DNA of 34,205 nucleotides. It comes from an uncultured Acetobacteraceae bacterium. Its GTDB lineage: Bacteria; Pseudomonadota; Alphaproteobacteria; Acetobacterales; Acetobacteraceae. Below the pieces are notes generated by a model. That model saw nothing but the letters and a program-made list of their open reading frames with translations, did not search any database and had not been told where the DNA came from. The stretch is taken from NCBI GenBank assembly GCA_903907955.1, contig CAIVPZ010000015.1, positions 1 through 34,205 on the forward strand, written 5' to 3'. The translations under genes were made by a program, and so were the position numbers. Of this stretch, positions 24,646 through 33,140 are shown in pieces (position 1 is the stretch's first letter; each line of letters opens with the position of its first letter).

Positions 24646-25213
24646 TGATCTGGCCCGCATGTTCCACCGAACCTCCAGCAGCCAAACATCAAGTTATTGA
24701 CGTACTGCAAGCAAAAAAGACTCACCACGAACAACGGCACCGTAAACGAATTATGGGTTTCTGCGGCGCGAAGCCGCCGCGGACTGGATACGAGCCTGCC
24801 GCCGTTCGGTTCCTTGCCAGGGCAGCGTATTGAGCAGGAATTCCAACTCGGCAAGCGCCGTGTTCTCGATGCCGTGCCATAGGGTCGCATGGGTTGAGGT
24901 GGATATCGGGCACGCGGCGATTGGCGAGAGCTTTATCGAAGGCGTCGGGCGGGGCGGCCAGGAGCGCTGTGCGCACGTGGCCCTGCGTCGGCTGATCGAG
25001 AGCCGTATGCCCTGGATCCGGTTCGCACCAAGTCGGCGTCCTGCCGGGGCGATTGGGGGATTGGTAGGCGTCTTCTTACCAACTACCGGGCCAACCAACG
25101 ATTGCCCGGGTGGGGACTTGCACCCACGAGATGGACGCGTCCTTCGGGGCGCACGGCGACTTGACGGAGCCTTACGGCCCCGCCAAGCTCGCCTTCCTGG
25201 TTGCCCGAACGGC
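24646..25213. other. Gene-free stretch with possible mobile-element debris
   Basis: About 570 bases between the hairpins and the phosphoesterase stop. Open frames on both strands have low-quality translations, and no start with a ribosome-binding site stands out. The minus strand from about 25154 resembles the beginning of a group II intron (listed separately). The left part is richer in A and T (24680-24760) and I recognise nothing in it. Confidence 0.5.
25060..25154 (-). mobile_element. Possible group II intron 5' fragment (domain I-like)
   Basis: Read on the minus strand from 25154, the sequence starts GTGCGCCCCGAAGG, matching the GTGCG start of group II introns. It continues with CGTGGGTGCAAGTCCCCAC and a hairpin with CCGGGC and GCCCGG arms around a 12-base loop. 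The GGTGCAAGTCCC element is characteristic of the first domain of these introns. No maturase gene and no full domain V follow before the AapJ-like gene, so this would be a truncated remnant. Identification is from pattern memory only. Confidence 0.4.
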
Positions 25214-28174
25214 TCAGTTCTGCTCGTCGGGAGTCGTCGCTTGGCCCGATTCCCGGGTCAGACCGAGTTGCTTGCCGCTGCGTTCGGTCGGATATGGGGT
25301 GCCGTCCATCAGGCCCTGCCACAACACCTCATTGAACAGATCAAATGGCACGCGATCCGCGTCAGAGAAGTCGAAACCACGCGTCGCGTTGTCCCAGTAC
25401 GCCGCGTCGTGCTTCGGCACCACAGCCGGGCCTTCGGCGAACCGCACGCCAATGTCCGCCTCGCTAAGCTGCGTCGTATTCAGCACCGTCGACGCGACCG
25501 CGTTGAAACTCCAGCCGTTGCCGGCAAGGATTTCAAACACGTCTGCCATCGGCCGCTGATACGCGGTGTTCAGGTTGATATGCTGCGTGCCGAGAAGGTC
25601 CTCGATCGTGCGCAGCACGCTGACCTGGTTGTAGCGGGTGCTGACCACGGCGTGCTTCTTCACGTAGGGGCCGACGACGTAGGCCGTGGCGCGATGCGAG
25701 TCCATATGGTCCGGACCGTCCTGGCAGTCGTCCTCGGTGACGATGATCAGGGTGTTGCGGGCATAGGGGCTGTGCGCCACGGCATCGACCAGCCGGCCGA
25801 CCGCGAGATCGTCGTCCGCCTGCTCGGTTTCCGGCGTGTTCACCCCGCCGAGCGCCGCACTGAAGGCGCCCATGTGGTCATGGCTGAAGCGAACCGTTTC
25901 CAGGCTGGGCAGTTTGCCGTTGACAACATACTGGTCGAACTCGCGCTTCCACTCGTTGTAACGCCACACGTCCGGATAGGCCTGGTCGTAGCCGCGGAAA
26001 TAGACGTCGGTGTAGGGCACCAGCGTGGGGTTGAGCGCAGCGACCTGAACGATGCCCGCGCCGAACGGATCGCTGACGGGCAGCGCCTTCGTGCCGATGC
26101 TGCCGATATTGCCCACCAGGAAGCCGTAGTTGCGAACGCTCCCGCCGGCGTGCATCACCGCATCGAAGATATAGCCCTCTTGGATGCCGAACGGCGCGTC
26201 GGTGGCCGCAACGTTGGCGTCGCCGACCAGCAGGTTGGTCGTCCCGCCAGGCAGGGTGGCGGAGACGGCGGAGAAGGCGCCGCCCGTGGCAGCATCGCGG
26301 GCCGCGACGGTCGTCAGGCCGACCGGCACGTTGCGGTTCGATCCCTCGGACTCGTAGGACAGGCCGCGGGAGACGAAGGCGTAGTTGATCTGCTGGGTGA
26401 TCTCCTCCGTGGTGGTCACGCGGCCCTGGGTGGCCAACGACCAGCCATCCATGCTGCCATCCGCGGCGTCCATGAAATTGTCCAGCGTGACAAAATTGCT
26501 GGCCAGATGGTGGAAGTTCGGCGTGATCGGCGCGCCGAACTGCACCAGCGACGGATCGGCGTTCGCCCCGTTCTTGAGATCGCCAAGGATCTGATCGAAG
26601 GTCCGGTTTTCCTTCACGATGTAGATCACATGCTTGATCTGCGTGCGGAGGAAAGCCATTTTCGCGATGTTGAGAATGTCAGGCAGCACCGAGTAGAAAT
26701 TGTTCGCCGCGACCCGGGTGGTCAGGGCCGGCAAAGCCGCGTCCTTCGGCACTGGCGCGCTGACCAGCGTCGAGCGTTCCAGTTGGAACTGGTATTCGTT
26801 GGTCGCGTTCGCGGTGGCCGCCGCGGCCGCGCCTTTGTTGGAAGGCGGAGTAGCAAGCGGATCGGTGTTCGTGATGGCCGCAGTCTGGCTGGACAGGTGG
26901 CCGGGATTCGGGCCGGTGGCGCTCTTGCCGTTGATGATGTACATCCACGAGCCGTCGGCGCTGAAGGTGATGTCCTTCGGAGCGTAGGCGGTGGGGATCA
27001 GGCCGGTCACCTTGTTGGCGTGCGCGCCGGTGAGCGGGATCACCGCCACCGAGTTGGCGCCGTCATTGACCGCATAGAGCGTGTTGCCGTCGGGAGAGAT
27101 CGTCACGGCGAAGGTCGCGGCGCCGGTCTGCTTGCCCAACAGAATGCCGGCCGGCGCCCGGGCATCGATCCTGTTGACGATCGTGTTGTTCGCAGTGGCG
27201 ATCACCGCCACCTGGTCCGCGTTGTCCTGCGCCACATACAGCCTAGTCTGCGCCGCGTTGAAAGTCATCCCGTTCGGATTGCCGTCAAGCTTGATGCGCG
27301 TAATCAGGTGCCCGGCGGTCGGCGAGGAAATATCGACAACCACCACCTCGCGGTCGCGGTTGGCGCCGACATAGGCAGTGCCATTGCCCTTCACCACGAC
27401 CGCGAGCGGATAGGTACCGCCAGCGACGCTGCCCGTGCCCTCGTTGCCGGCGAAATAGGGGCGCAGGCTGTGCTCGTAGCGGACCGTGTTGCTGGCGGTG
27501 TCGATCACGCTGATCGAGTCGTTGAAGTTGTTGGCGACGACCAGCGTCTTGCCGTCGGCGGAGATGCCCAGACCGCTCGCGTTGGGCTTAACGCCGCCGC
27601 CGATGCCACCCTGGTGCAGGGAGTCGATGAAGGAATGGTTGAGCGCGATCTTTGCGCTCTGCGCCCAATTGCCGCCGGCTTGATTGTAGACGTACACCGC
27701 GTCATCGACGCCGCCCGCAGCATAAAGCGTCTTGCCATCCGGCGCCCAGACCAGGCCGACATGGGCGTTCGGCTGCTGGATCACCTGAGTCAGAACAGGC
27801 AGCGTCTTGTTGGCGCCCGCGATGTTATAGAAGAAGATGTACTGCGTCGAGTTGGCCGCATCGACGGTCACGCCGCCCGCCTTGTACAGCGAGTTTTGGC
27901 CGGCGCAGATGATCGCCAGCGTCGTGCCGTCCGGGCTGAGCCGCGACTGCACCGCCTCGCCGGCAACGAAGTTCGGGTAAAGCGGCAGACCGGGATTCAG
28001 AAACTGCTGAACCGCACCGGTGATCGCGGTCGGCGTGATATACTGGCCGTCCGGCAGCTGGACGGTGGCGTTTGCGGCGCGTGCGATCGGCAGCCCGCCA
28101 ACCATGGTGCTGCCGAGAATCGTGGCGCCAAGCAGCGAGGCCCGCGTGAGCCTGAAAAAACGAGTCCGAGTCAT
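25214..28174 (-). CDS. YVTN beta-propeller/phosphoesterase fusion protein, exported
   Basis: 986 residues from the ATG at 28174, with GGGGAGC as Shine-Dalgarno. A Sec signal peptide is cleaved near ARA|AN (about residue 34). Residues ~40-440 form a YVTN-type beta-propeller with repeated blades such as GISADGKTLVVANNFNDSISVID, VTISPDGNTLYAVNDGANSVAVI and ITFSADGSWMYIING (parts shown). The C-terminal half is a PF04185 phosphoesterase: VIYIVKENRTFDQILGD with E522-N523-R524-T525, then TLIIVTEDDCQDGPDHMDSH with E814-D815-D816, and YNQVSVLRTIEDLLG. It probably hydrolyses phosphate esters in the periplasm or outside. A good Pho box lies upstream, and the tonB-receptor pair is on the same strand. It is a plausible T2SS cargo. 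Confidence 0.88.
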   Translation of the reverse strand: MTRTRFFRLTRASLLGATILGSTMVGGLPIARAANATVQLPDGQYITPTAITGAVQQFLNPGLPLYPNFVAGEAVQSRLSPDGTTLAIICAGQNSLYKAGGVTVDAANSTQYIFFYNIAGANKTLPVLTQVIQQPNAHVGLVWAPDGKTLYAAGGVDDAVYVYNQAGGNWAQSAKIALNHSFIDSLHQGGIGGGVKPNASGLGISADGKTLVVANNFNDSISVIDTASNTVRYEHSLRPYFAGNEGTGSVAGGTYPLAVVVKGNGTAYVGANRDREVVVVDISSPTAGHLITRIKLDGNPNGMTFNAAQTRLYVAQDNADQVAVIATANNTIVNRIDARAPAGILLGKQTGAATFAVTISPDGNTLYAVNDGANSVAVIPLTGAHANKVTGLIPTAYAPKDITFSADGSWMYIINGKSATGPNPGHLSSQTAAITNTDPLATPPSNKGAAAAATANATNEYQFQLERSTLVSAPVPKDAALPALTTRVAANNFYSVLPDILNIAKMAFLRTQIKHVIYIVKENRTFDQILGDLKNGANADPSLVQFGAPITPNFHHLASNFVTLDNFMDAADGSMDGWSLATQGRVTTTEEITQQINYAFVSRGLSYESEGSNRNVPVGLTTVAARDAATGGAFSAVSATLPGGTTNLLVGDANVAATDAPFGIQEGYIFDAVMHAGGSVRNYGFLVGNIGSIGTKALPVSDPFGAGIVQVAALNPTLVPYTDVYFRGYDQAYPDVWRYNEWKREFDQYVVNGKLPSLETVRFSHDHMGAFSAALGGVNTPETEQADDDLAVGRLVDAVAHSPYARNTLIIVTEDDCQDGPDHMDSHRATAYVVGPYVKKHAVVSTRYNQVSVLRTIEDLLGTQHINLNTAYQRPMADVFEILAGNGWSFNAVASTVLNTTQLSEADIGVRFAEGPAVVPKHDAAYWDNATRGFDFSDADRVPFDLFNEVLWQGLMDGTPYPTERSGKQLGLTRESGQATTPDEQN

Positions 28175-28338
28175 GAGAGCTCCCCATATTGTGAAGCGTG
28201 CCCCCACCAGCCGGGAGGGCAGCCCGATCAGACGTTCGGACCGGCACGATTGAAGCATCGCCGCCAGCCAGCCTCGTACGACCGGGCGCCAAGTAACGTG
28301 TCCGCCAGCGGCCCGGTGCAGCTGCACCGAACCATGCA

Positions 28339-28376
28339 ATCATAATGATCAAGCGCCGATGGCAGTAGAATGACAA
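28339..28376 (-). promoter_or_regulatory. Pho box and -10 upstream of the phosphoesterase
   Basis: On the minus strand TTGTCAT-TCTA-CTGCCAT occupies 28376 to 28359. This is two 7-base repeats with an 11-base period, matching the PhoB consensus (CTGTCAT-N4-CTGTCAT) at 12 of 14 positions. Fourteen bases after it lies TATGAT (28344-28339), a good -10. The box replaces the -35, as in known Pho promoters. The phosphoesterase start is 165 bases downstream of the -10, which leaves a long leader. Confidence 0.72.
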
Positions 28377-28510
28377 TATAAAGATTTCGTTGCGGGAATT
28401 CCGGGCCAAGCCCCCGCGAGATCTGAGGGCGAGCGGCCTGGGAAGTACCTTGAGTGATGCAGGCAAACGGACAAACGATGAACGATACCAATCCGCCAGG
28501 GCTGGCGTGC

Positions 28511-30865
28511 TCAGAAGGTTACGCGCACCCCGCCATAGGCCGCGAACGGCGCGGCCGGGCTTTCCACGCGGGTGTTGGTCACGCCGCCCGGGACCTCTGG
28601 AAACGGCACGCCGTCCACCTGCGCGAACGTTCCGTAGAGGGAATACCTGTGATTCAGAACATTATTGGCCAGCGCAAAGACCTGGATGTGGTCCGTGATT
28701 CGATAACTGGTATTGAGATCCAGCACGAAATATCCGCCCATTATCTTGTTTTGGTTCCCCTCATCACCATAGAGATACTGGCCATCGACCAGCTGACCGG
28801 TAGTGCCCACCGTCCACCGATCGGTGATGTCGTATTCGGCAACGAACTTGAGCTGATTGGCAGGCACACCGGGCAGTCTGTCTCCCGGATGAACATGGAT
28901 CTGGCCGGCCGCGTCCGCATGCGGATTGAACGGGCTGTTGAGGGTCAGCGGGGTCTGAAAGGTCGCTTGCACAAGGCTATAGGACAGGATGGCGCGGAGC
29001 GGGCCGCGACGAAGCACCAGTTTGGCTTCCGCGCCCTGCCGGCGGGTTGTGCCCGCATTCTGGTAGTAAGCGCCGCCGGGAACCTGCGGGCTGGCCTCAT
29101 AGATGATGTCATCGCCGCTGTCGGTGCGGAACAGATCGGCGTTCCAGGTCAGGTTGCCGCGATAGAAATCCGTGACCACGCCACGTGCGCCGAATTCGGT
29201 TGTCCGCGCCACGACCTGCTTCAAATTCGGATCGCTGATGAAAAAGTTGGGCAACTGGCAGGGCTGCAGCGCATTCGAGCAGGACAGCTCCGATGGGGTC
29301 GGGGCACGGTTGCTCTCGGCATAGCTGGCGTACAGCGAGACGTTTGGCAGCACTTTGTAGGCGGCGCCGAAGCCGGGATTGAAGCGGTCATAGGCGTGGC
29401 TGCCGTTCAGCGCCGTGCCTATCTTGTCGTGCAGCGAAATATCTGCGACGTTGAAGCGGCCCGACACCGACAACGTCACCTTCGGCGTTACATCGAGCAG
29501 ATCGGTGAAGAACGCGCCGTAGTAGCGGTTGGTCGTCGCCAGCCGCACCGGGGCGATCGAGAGGTCCGCCTGATCGATCGTGAACTCCGGCGCAACGACA
29601 TAACGTTTGTCCGTCAGGAGACCGATCGTCTGGCTGCCGGTGAACATCACGTCACCGGCATCGAAGCTCACGCCGCCGATGACGTGGTTGGCCAGGCCAA
29701 GGATGTCGTGGGTGTTGGAGATCTGCCCCGAAGCGCCGTAGGCGTTGCTGTCCACGCCCTGATAGCTGGTCCCGCCATACGCGCCGCCGTGCAGAAAGTC
29801 GGGTATCGGTTGGCCGTTCCGGCCGGTCAGATAGTCGCCTTCCGGCGTGCAGAGATTGCCGGAACCATCCGTGCACGGCGCGGCGTCAACCGTAACGCCG
29901 TTGTTGAGGCGTTGTGACAGGTTCGAGTAATAGAGCACCCATTGCGCCGACGTATTGTCGCTGAGGTCGGCGGTGCCGTTCAGGTTGAGCGCAAGATATT
30001 TGTTGTAAACCGTATTTGGCGCCGTGGAGTTCGCGGTGCGATCGACGGCGAGCAGCTGGACCGGGGTCGCCCCCGGGTTGCCAAGGGCGGTGGAGGCGCC
30101 CAGAATGCCAAGATGCAGTTCTGCATCATGGCCGCGCCAGCCGAGATCAGTATAGATTTGATACAGGGTTGACGCGCTGGTATTCCGGAAGCCGTCGTCG
30201 CGGATTGCATTGACGGCAACATATGCGGACGTATTGTCCGATTCGATGCCATATTGGAACATGCCGGCGGCGCGGCCGTTCGACCCGCCATAGGCCACGA
30301 GTTCGCCGCCGTGATAGGTAAACCCGTTCTTCAGCTTCACAGATACCGACCCGCCAAGCGCATTCAGGCCGAACACCGCGTTGCCTCCCTCCACGTCCAC
30401 GCTTTGGATGGCGTTGGAGGGAATGAGGTCCCAGTTCACTGTGTCGCCCAGCGGCTGGTTGAAGCGGGCACCGTTGACATAGACCGCCAGTCCCTGTTCG
30501 TCACCTTCGACCGGCGAGGCAAGAAAGCCGCGGAACATCAGGCTCGGCTGGAATGGATTGCCCGACGCGTCGTTGACATGAACGCTGGGGACGTCGCTGT
30601 TCAGCGTTCCGGTGAGCGACGGCAAGCCGGTCCGTTCGATGTCGCCGGATGATACCACGTTGTTGGTGGTGCCGGGGGCCGGCGTTGGCGAGAGCGGTGT
30701 TGTCGCGCGCACGCTGCCGATGTCGGTGGGCGTTTCCGGTTCGGTCGGCACGGACACCGGCGGTGTCTGCGCCGACGCGATCGCGTTCCCGTCCAGCCAA
30801 GCCATCGCGCCGAGGAGAATCAACCCGCCGCAGCGCTTCATCTGCGGCCGTGTCGCGTGCGTCAT
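28511..30865 (-). CDS. TonB-dependent outer-membrane receptor
   Basis: 784 residues from the ATG at 30865; an ATG at 30841 (MKRCGGLILLG) would be a more usual signal-peptide start. The signal peptide ends near ASA|QTPP. After a Pro/Thr-rich linker comes the plug domain (SSGDIERTGLPSLTGTLNSD; SNAIQSVDVEGGNAVFGLNA; LGGSVSVKLKNGF). A 22-strand-type barrel follows, with SLYASYAESNRAPTPSELSC and a C-terminal VRVTF ending in Phe, as outer-membrane barrels do. It imports a ligand using energy from TonB, encoded just upstream. The ligand is unknown. The neighbours suggest a phosphorus compound or a product of the phosphoesterase. The DNA is visibly less GC-rich than the main T2SS operon. Confidence 0.92.
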   Translation of the reverse strand: MTHATRPQMKRCGGLILLGAMAWLDGNAIASAQTPPVSVPTEPETPTDIGSVRATTPLSPTPAPGTTNNVVSSGDIERTGLPSLTGTLNSDVPSVHVNDASGNPFQPSLMFRGFLASPVEGDEQGLAVYVNGARFNQPLGDTVNWDLIPSNAIQSVDVEGGNAVFGLNALGGSVSVKLKNGFTYHGGELVAYGGSNGRAAGMFQYGIESDNTSAYVAVNAIRDDGFRNTSASTLYQIYTDLGWRGHDAELHLGILGASTALGNPGATPVQLLAVDRTANSTAPNTVYNKYLALNLNGTADLSDNTSAQWVLYYSNLSQRLNNGVTVDAAPCTDGSGNLCTPEGDYLTGRNGQPIPDFLHGGAYGGTSYQGVDSNAYGASGQISNTHDILGLANHVIGGVSFDAGDVMFTGSQTIGLLTDKRYVVAPEFTIDQADLSIAPVRLATTNRYYGAFFTDLLDVTPKVTLSVSGRFNVADISLHDKIGTALNGSHAYDRFNPGFGAAYKVLPNVSLYASYAESNRAPTPSELSCSNALQPCQLPNFFISDPNLKQVVARTTEFGARGVVTDFYRGNLTWNADLFRTDSGDDIIYEASPQVPGGAYYQNAGTTRRQGAEAKLVLRRGPLRAILSYSLVQATFQTPLTLNSPFNPHADAAGQIHVHPGDRLPGVPANQLKFVAEYDITDRWTVGTTGQLVDGQYLYGDEGNQNKIMGGYFVLDLNTSYRITDHIQVFALANNVLNHRYSLYGTFAQVDGVPFPEVPGGVTNTRVESPAAPFAAYGGVRVTF

Positions 30866-30973
30866 GCCGGCGATATCCCTTCTGCGGCTGAATCGGGGGC
30901 GGAATTAGCCGACAGGCGCTGGCGTATGTGTGACTTCTGTGTGGCAGATGGATCGCTGCGACCGTGCGTGCGG

Positions 30974-31915
30974 TCAGCTCGTCTCCAGTTGTACCCACAG
31001 GCGCAGGACAAGAGGACGGTCGCCGATTTCCGGCGGTGCCATCGGATAACTGGCGTCGCGCACGGCCGACAAGGCGGCGGCGTCGAGCAGGGCGTTGCCG
31101 GCCGACTGCATGAGCTGCACATCATGGACTGTGCCCGACCGGTATTCGAACTGAATTCGCGCCCGGCCCGTCAGGTTCATCATGCGTGCCGCCCGGGGGT
31201 ATCGGAGCGTCGCCTGCACGGCAGCGCGAATGCGGCTTCCAAACATTGCGATGACGTCGGCGGCGTGAAGGTCAGCCGGGGGCGATGCGGCGGTGGCGGG
31301 GCCCAGGACGGGAGCCGGCTGGGTTTCGACCGTCGGCGCACCAGTATTGGGGGTGACTGGCCGCGGCGGCGTGGCGACGGGTCCAGGCGCCGATCGCTTC
31401 GGGGATGTTTGCGGGTGAGGCTCCGGCGATCGTAACGGTTGTGGGGTGGCGGGCACACGCGATGACGCCGCAACGGCCGGCGGCGGTTCGTGGGGAGGGA
31501 CAGCGGTGGAGACAGGCGGGAGCGGTGGCGGAGAATTGACGGCCAGCATCGCGTGCAGTGGCGGCGACGCAGTCGCCATTCCTGGCGGCTCGGGCACCGG
31601 TTGTGATGGTACCGAAATCGCCTGTACTTCCTCTCCTGACGGAGCCGCGCCGGCCGGTGCATCCATGAGCGCAACGGCGATTTGGGGGGGCGCCATGACG
31701 GTGATGGCGATAGGCACCAGGGCCGGCTTTGGGCTTGACTGCATTCCCCATTCGGTGGCGCTGATCGCCACGCCTTCAAATAAAAGCGCCACCGCCAGGG
31801 AACGCGCAAAGAGCCACCGATCGCCGGTCGACAGACGCGCGGCCCAACGATCCTGCGGTGGGTGGAGCGGGATGACACATCCACCCTGTCCACGCGTCGT
31901 TTCCACCTGCTGCAT
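30974..31915 (-). CDS. TonB-type energy transducer
   Basis: 313 residues from the ATG at 31915. One membrane helix lies near residues 37-55 (ARSLAVALLFEGVAISATEWG), followed by a long Pro/Ala-rich periplasmic spacer (about 85-225). The C-terminal TonB domain includes IRAAVQATLRYPRAARMMNL, TGRARIQFEYRSGTVHDVQL and ALLDAAALSAVRDASYP. It transmits the proton-motive force to the receptor encoded 108 bases downstream. No exbB/exbD are in the window, so it must use a set encoded elsewhere. It is divergent from the second gspI-J-K set. Confidence 0.9.
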   Translation of the reverse strand: MQQVETTRGQGGCVIPLHPPQDRWAARLSTGDRWLFARSLAVALLFEGVAISATEWGMQSSPKPALVPIAITVMAPPQIAVALMDAPAGAAPSGEEVQAISVPSQPVPEPPGMATASPPLHAMLAVNSPPPLPPVSTAVPPHEPPPAVAASSRVPATPQPLRSPEPHPQTSPKRSAPGPVATPPRPVTPNTGAPTVETQPAPVLGPATAASPPADLHAADVIAMFGSRIRAAVQATLRYPRAARMMNLTGRARIQFEYRSGTVHDVQLMQSAGNALLDAAALSAVRDASYPMAPPEIGDRPLVLRLWVQLETS

Positions 31916-31964
31916 GCCCCGTGACCGCCAGTCCGTGTGCTAGTCTAGCGTGCACCTGGAAAAG

Positions 31965-31990
31965 GAATTGTCATGATGCGATGACAATTC
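31965..31990. promoter_or_regulatory. Perfect 10-bp dyad between tonB and the second gspI
   Basis: Arms GAATTGTCAT (31965-31974) and ATGACAATTC (31981-31990) are separated by GATGCG. The dyad lies in the 212-bp divergent spacer, 50 bases from the tonB start and 138 bases before gspI. Each arm contains TTGTCAT, one half of a Pho box, but in inverted rather than direct arrangement, so it is not a standard PhoB site. No T tract is present, so a terminator role is unlikely. It looks like an operator for a dimeric regulator serving both directions. Confidence 0.6.
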
Positions 31991-32127
31991 GCGTTGGACG
32001 TCCCGGCCCCTGCGGATCGAACAGGCGCCGAGACGCCTCTCAACCGGGCCGATCATCGCAATCCTTCCGATCCGTGCCGCTTTCGGATATGGCGCAGCGA
32101 ACACGCTGAGACAGTGGCGAGGGTGGC

Positions 32128-32562
32128 ATGCGTGGAGTGCGAGACGGCCCAGGCGACGAGCGCGGATTCGTGCTGATCGAGGTCCTGGTTGCTTTGGCGA
32201 TAACCCTGCTCGCGCTCGACCTGCTCTACGGCAGCATCGCCGATGCGTTGCGAATCGCGCACGCGACAGCCGCCTGGGAAGTGGCGGTGTCGCGGGCGCA
32301 GTCGCATCTCGCCGCAATCGACAATCCGGCCGCGCTGCCAGTTGTCCAGAGTGACGACGATGGCGACGGCTACCATTGGAGCACCCGCATACTCGTCGCC
32401 GGTATCGCGCCCGCACCGGCACAGGCGCGCAGGGGCCCGTGGTCGCGTGGCACGGCACTTTACAGCGTTACAGTAACGATATCCTGGAAGGAAGGCCGCT
32501 CAGAGCGTCGCTTCGTGCTCAACAGCGCACTGCTTGGACCGGTTCGAAAGGCGGGGCCGTGA
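32128..32562 (+). CDS. gspI: Second minor pseudopilin GspI
   Basis: 144 residues from the ATG at 32128, preceded by GAGGGTGG. The prepilin site is DERG|FVLIEVLVALAITLLALD, with cleavage after G13 and Glu at mature position 5 (E18). The body keeps the GspI layout: YHWSTRILV matches the FSWRAQVQV strand of the first copy, and YSVTVTISWKEGRSERRFVL matches its final strands. Sequence is otherwise strongly diverged. It begins a three-gene set I-J-K with overlapping stops and starts. No gspE, F, G, H, L, M or D lies around it. Confidence 0.88.
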   Translation: MRGVRDGPGDERGFVLIEVLVALAITLLALDLLYGSIADALRIAHATAAWEVAVSRAQSHLAAIDNPAALPVVQSDDDGDGYHWSTRILVAGIAPAPAQARRGPWSRGTALYSVTVTISWKEGRSERRFVLNSALLGPVRKAGP

Positions 32563-33140
32563 CCGGTCGTTCGAGTGGTTTCACGCTGCTTGAAGTGCTC
32601 GTCGCGCTGGCCCTTCTGGGCCTCCTGCTTGTTATGCTTGGACAAGCTGTGCTGGTGGGTACGCGAACGACGGCCGGCTATCACCGTATCGTCCAGGCCC
32701 AACTCGATATCGCGCCGGTTGAGGTCGCATTGCGGCACATGATCGAACGCATGGACCCAGGCGTGTATCCGCAACCGCCGACCATCCGCGGCACGGCGAC
32801 TGCCCTGGCCTTCACCACCGAACTGCCCGATTTTGCCGCCGGCGGCATGATGGTTGCCGACGTCAGGCTGGAGGCAACAGGCGGGCTGCTGCTGTTGTGG
32901 TGGACGCCGCACGGACGCGGCGTGCCGTTCGCGGCCCCGCCGCCACCCCAGCGCACGGTGTTGCTGGAGCGCATTTCCGGACTTCAGCTGGACTATGCGC
33001 CGAAAGGTAGCGGCGCAGCATGGAGGCCTGATTGGAGCTTGCCGGCACTGCCGGGGTTAGTGCGGCTGCGGTTGGTGCCGGCTGGCCACTCATGGCCGCC
33101 GATCGTTGCACGACCATTGCGCGAGGCGGCCGAGGAATGA
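32559..33140 (+). CDS. gspJ: Second minor pseudopilin GspJ
   Basis: 193 residues from a GTG at 32559 that overlaps the gspI stop (GTGA). The prepilin site is RSSG|FTLLEVLVALALLGLLLV, with cleavage after G7 and E12 at mature position 5. Conserved with the first copy: HMIERMDPGVYPQPP (cf. RRVRPGAEL), LLLLWWTPHGRGVPFAAPPP, RTVLLERISGLQLDYAP and the closing LVRLRLVPAGHSWPPIVA. It lacks the extra 30-residue tail of the first copy. Confidence 0.9.
   Translation: MTGRSSGFTLLEVLVALALLGLLLVMLGQAVLVGTRTTAGYHRIVQAQLDIAPVEVALRHMIERMDPGVYPQPPTIRGTATALAFTTELPDFAAGGMMVADVRLEATGGLLLLWWTPHGRGVPFAAPPPPQRTVLLERISGLQLDYAPKGSGAAWRPDWSLPALPGLVRLRLVPAGHSWPPIVARPLREAAEE

Noticed and set aside
25000-25024. GAGCCGTATG...CGGTTC resembling group II intron domain V
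   Set aside because: On the opposite strand to the domain I-like fragment and about 9 bases too short for the conserved domain V hairpin.
25083-25140. tRNA-like T-arm (GTGGG-TGCAAGT-CCCAC)
   Set aside because: No acceptor stem or anticodon arm can be drawn around it; it fits a group II intron element better.
24830-28345. A 1171-residue open frame on the plus strand
   Set aside because: Antisense to the phosphoesterase, which has a signal peptide, motifs and a Pho promoter. The translation is Arg/Val/Gly-rich without recognisable motifs.
28454-29917. A 487-residue open frame on the plus strand
   Set aside because: Antisense to the TonB-dependent receptor, whose identity is clear.
30930-30947. 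Pho-box-like pair before the TonB receptor (minus strand)
   Set aside because: CTGCCAC-N4-AAGTCAC agrees at about 9 of 14 positions, too weak to call without a matrix score.
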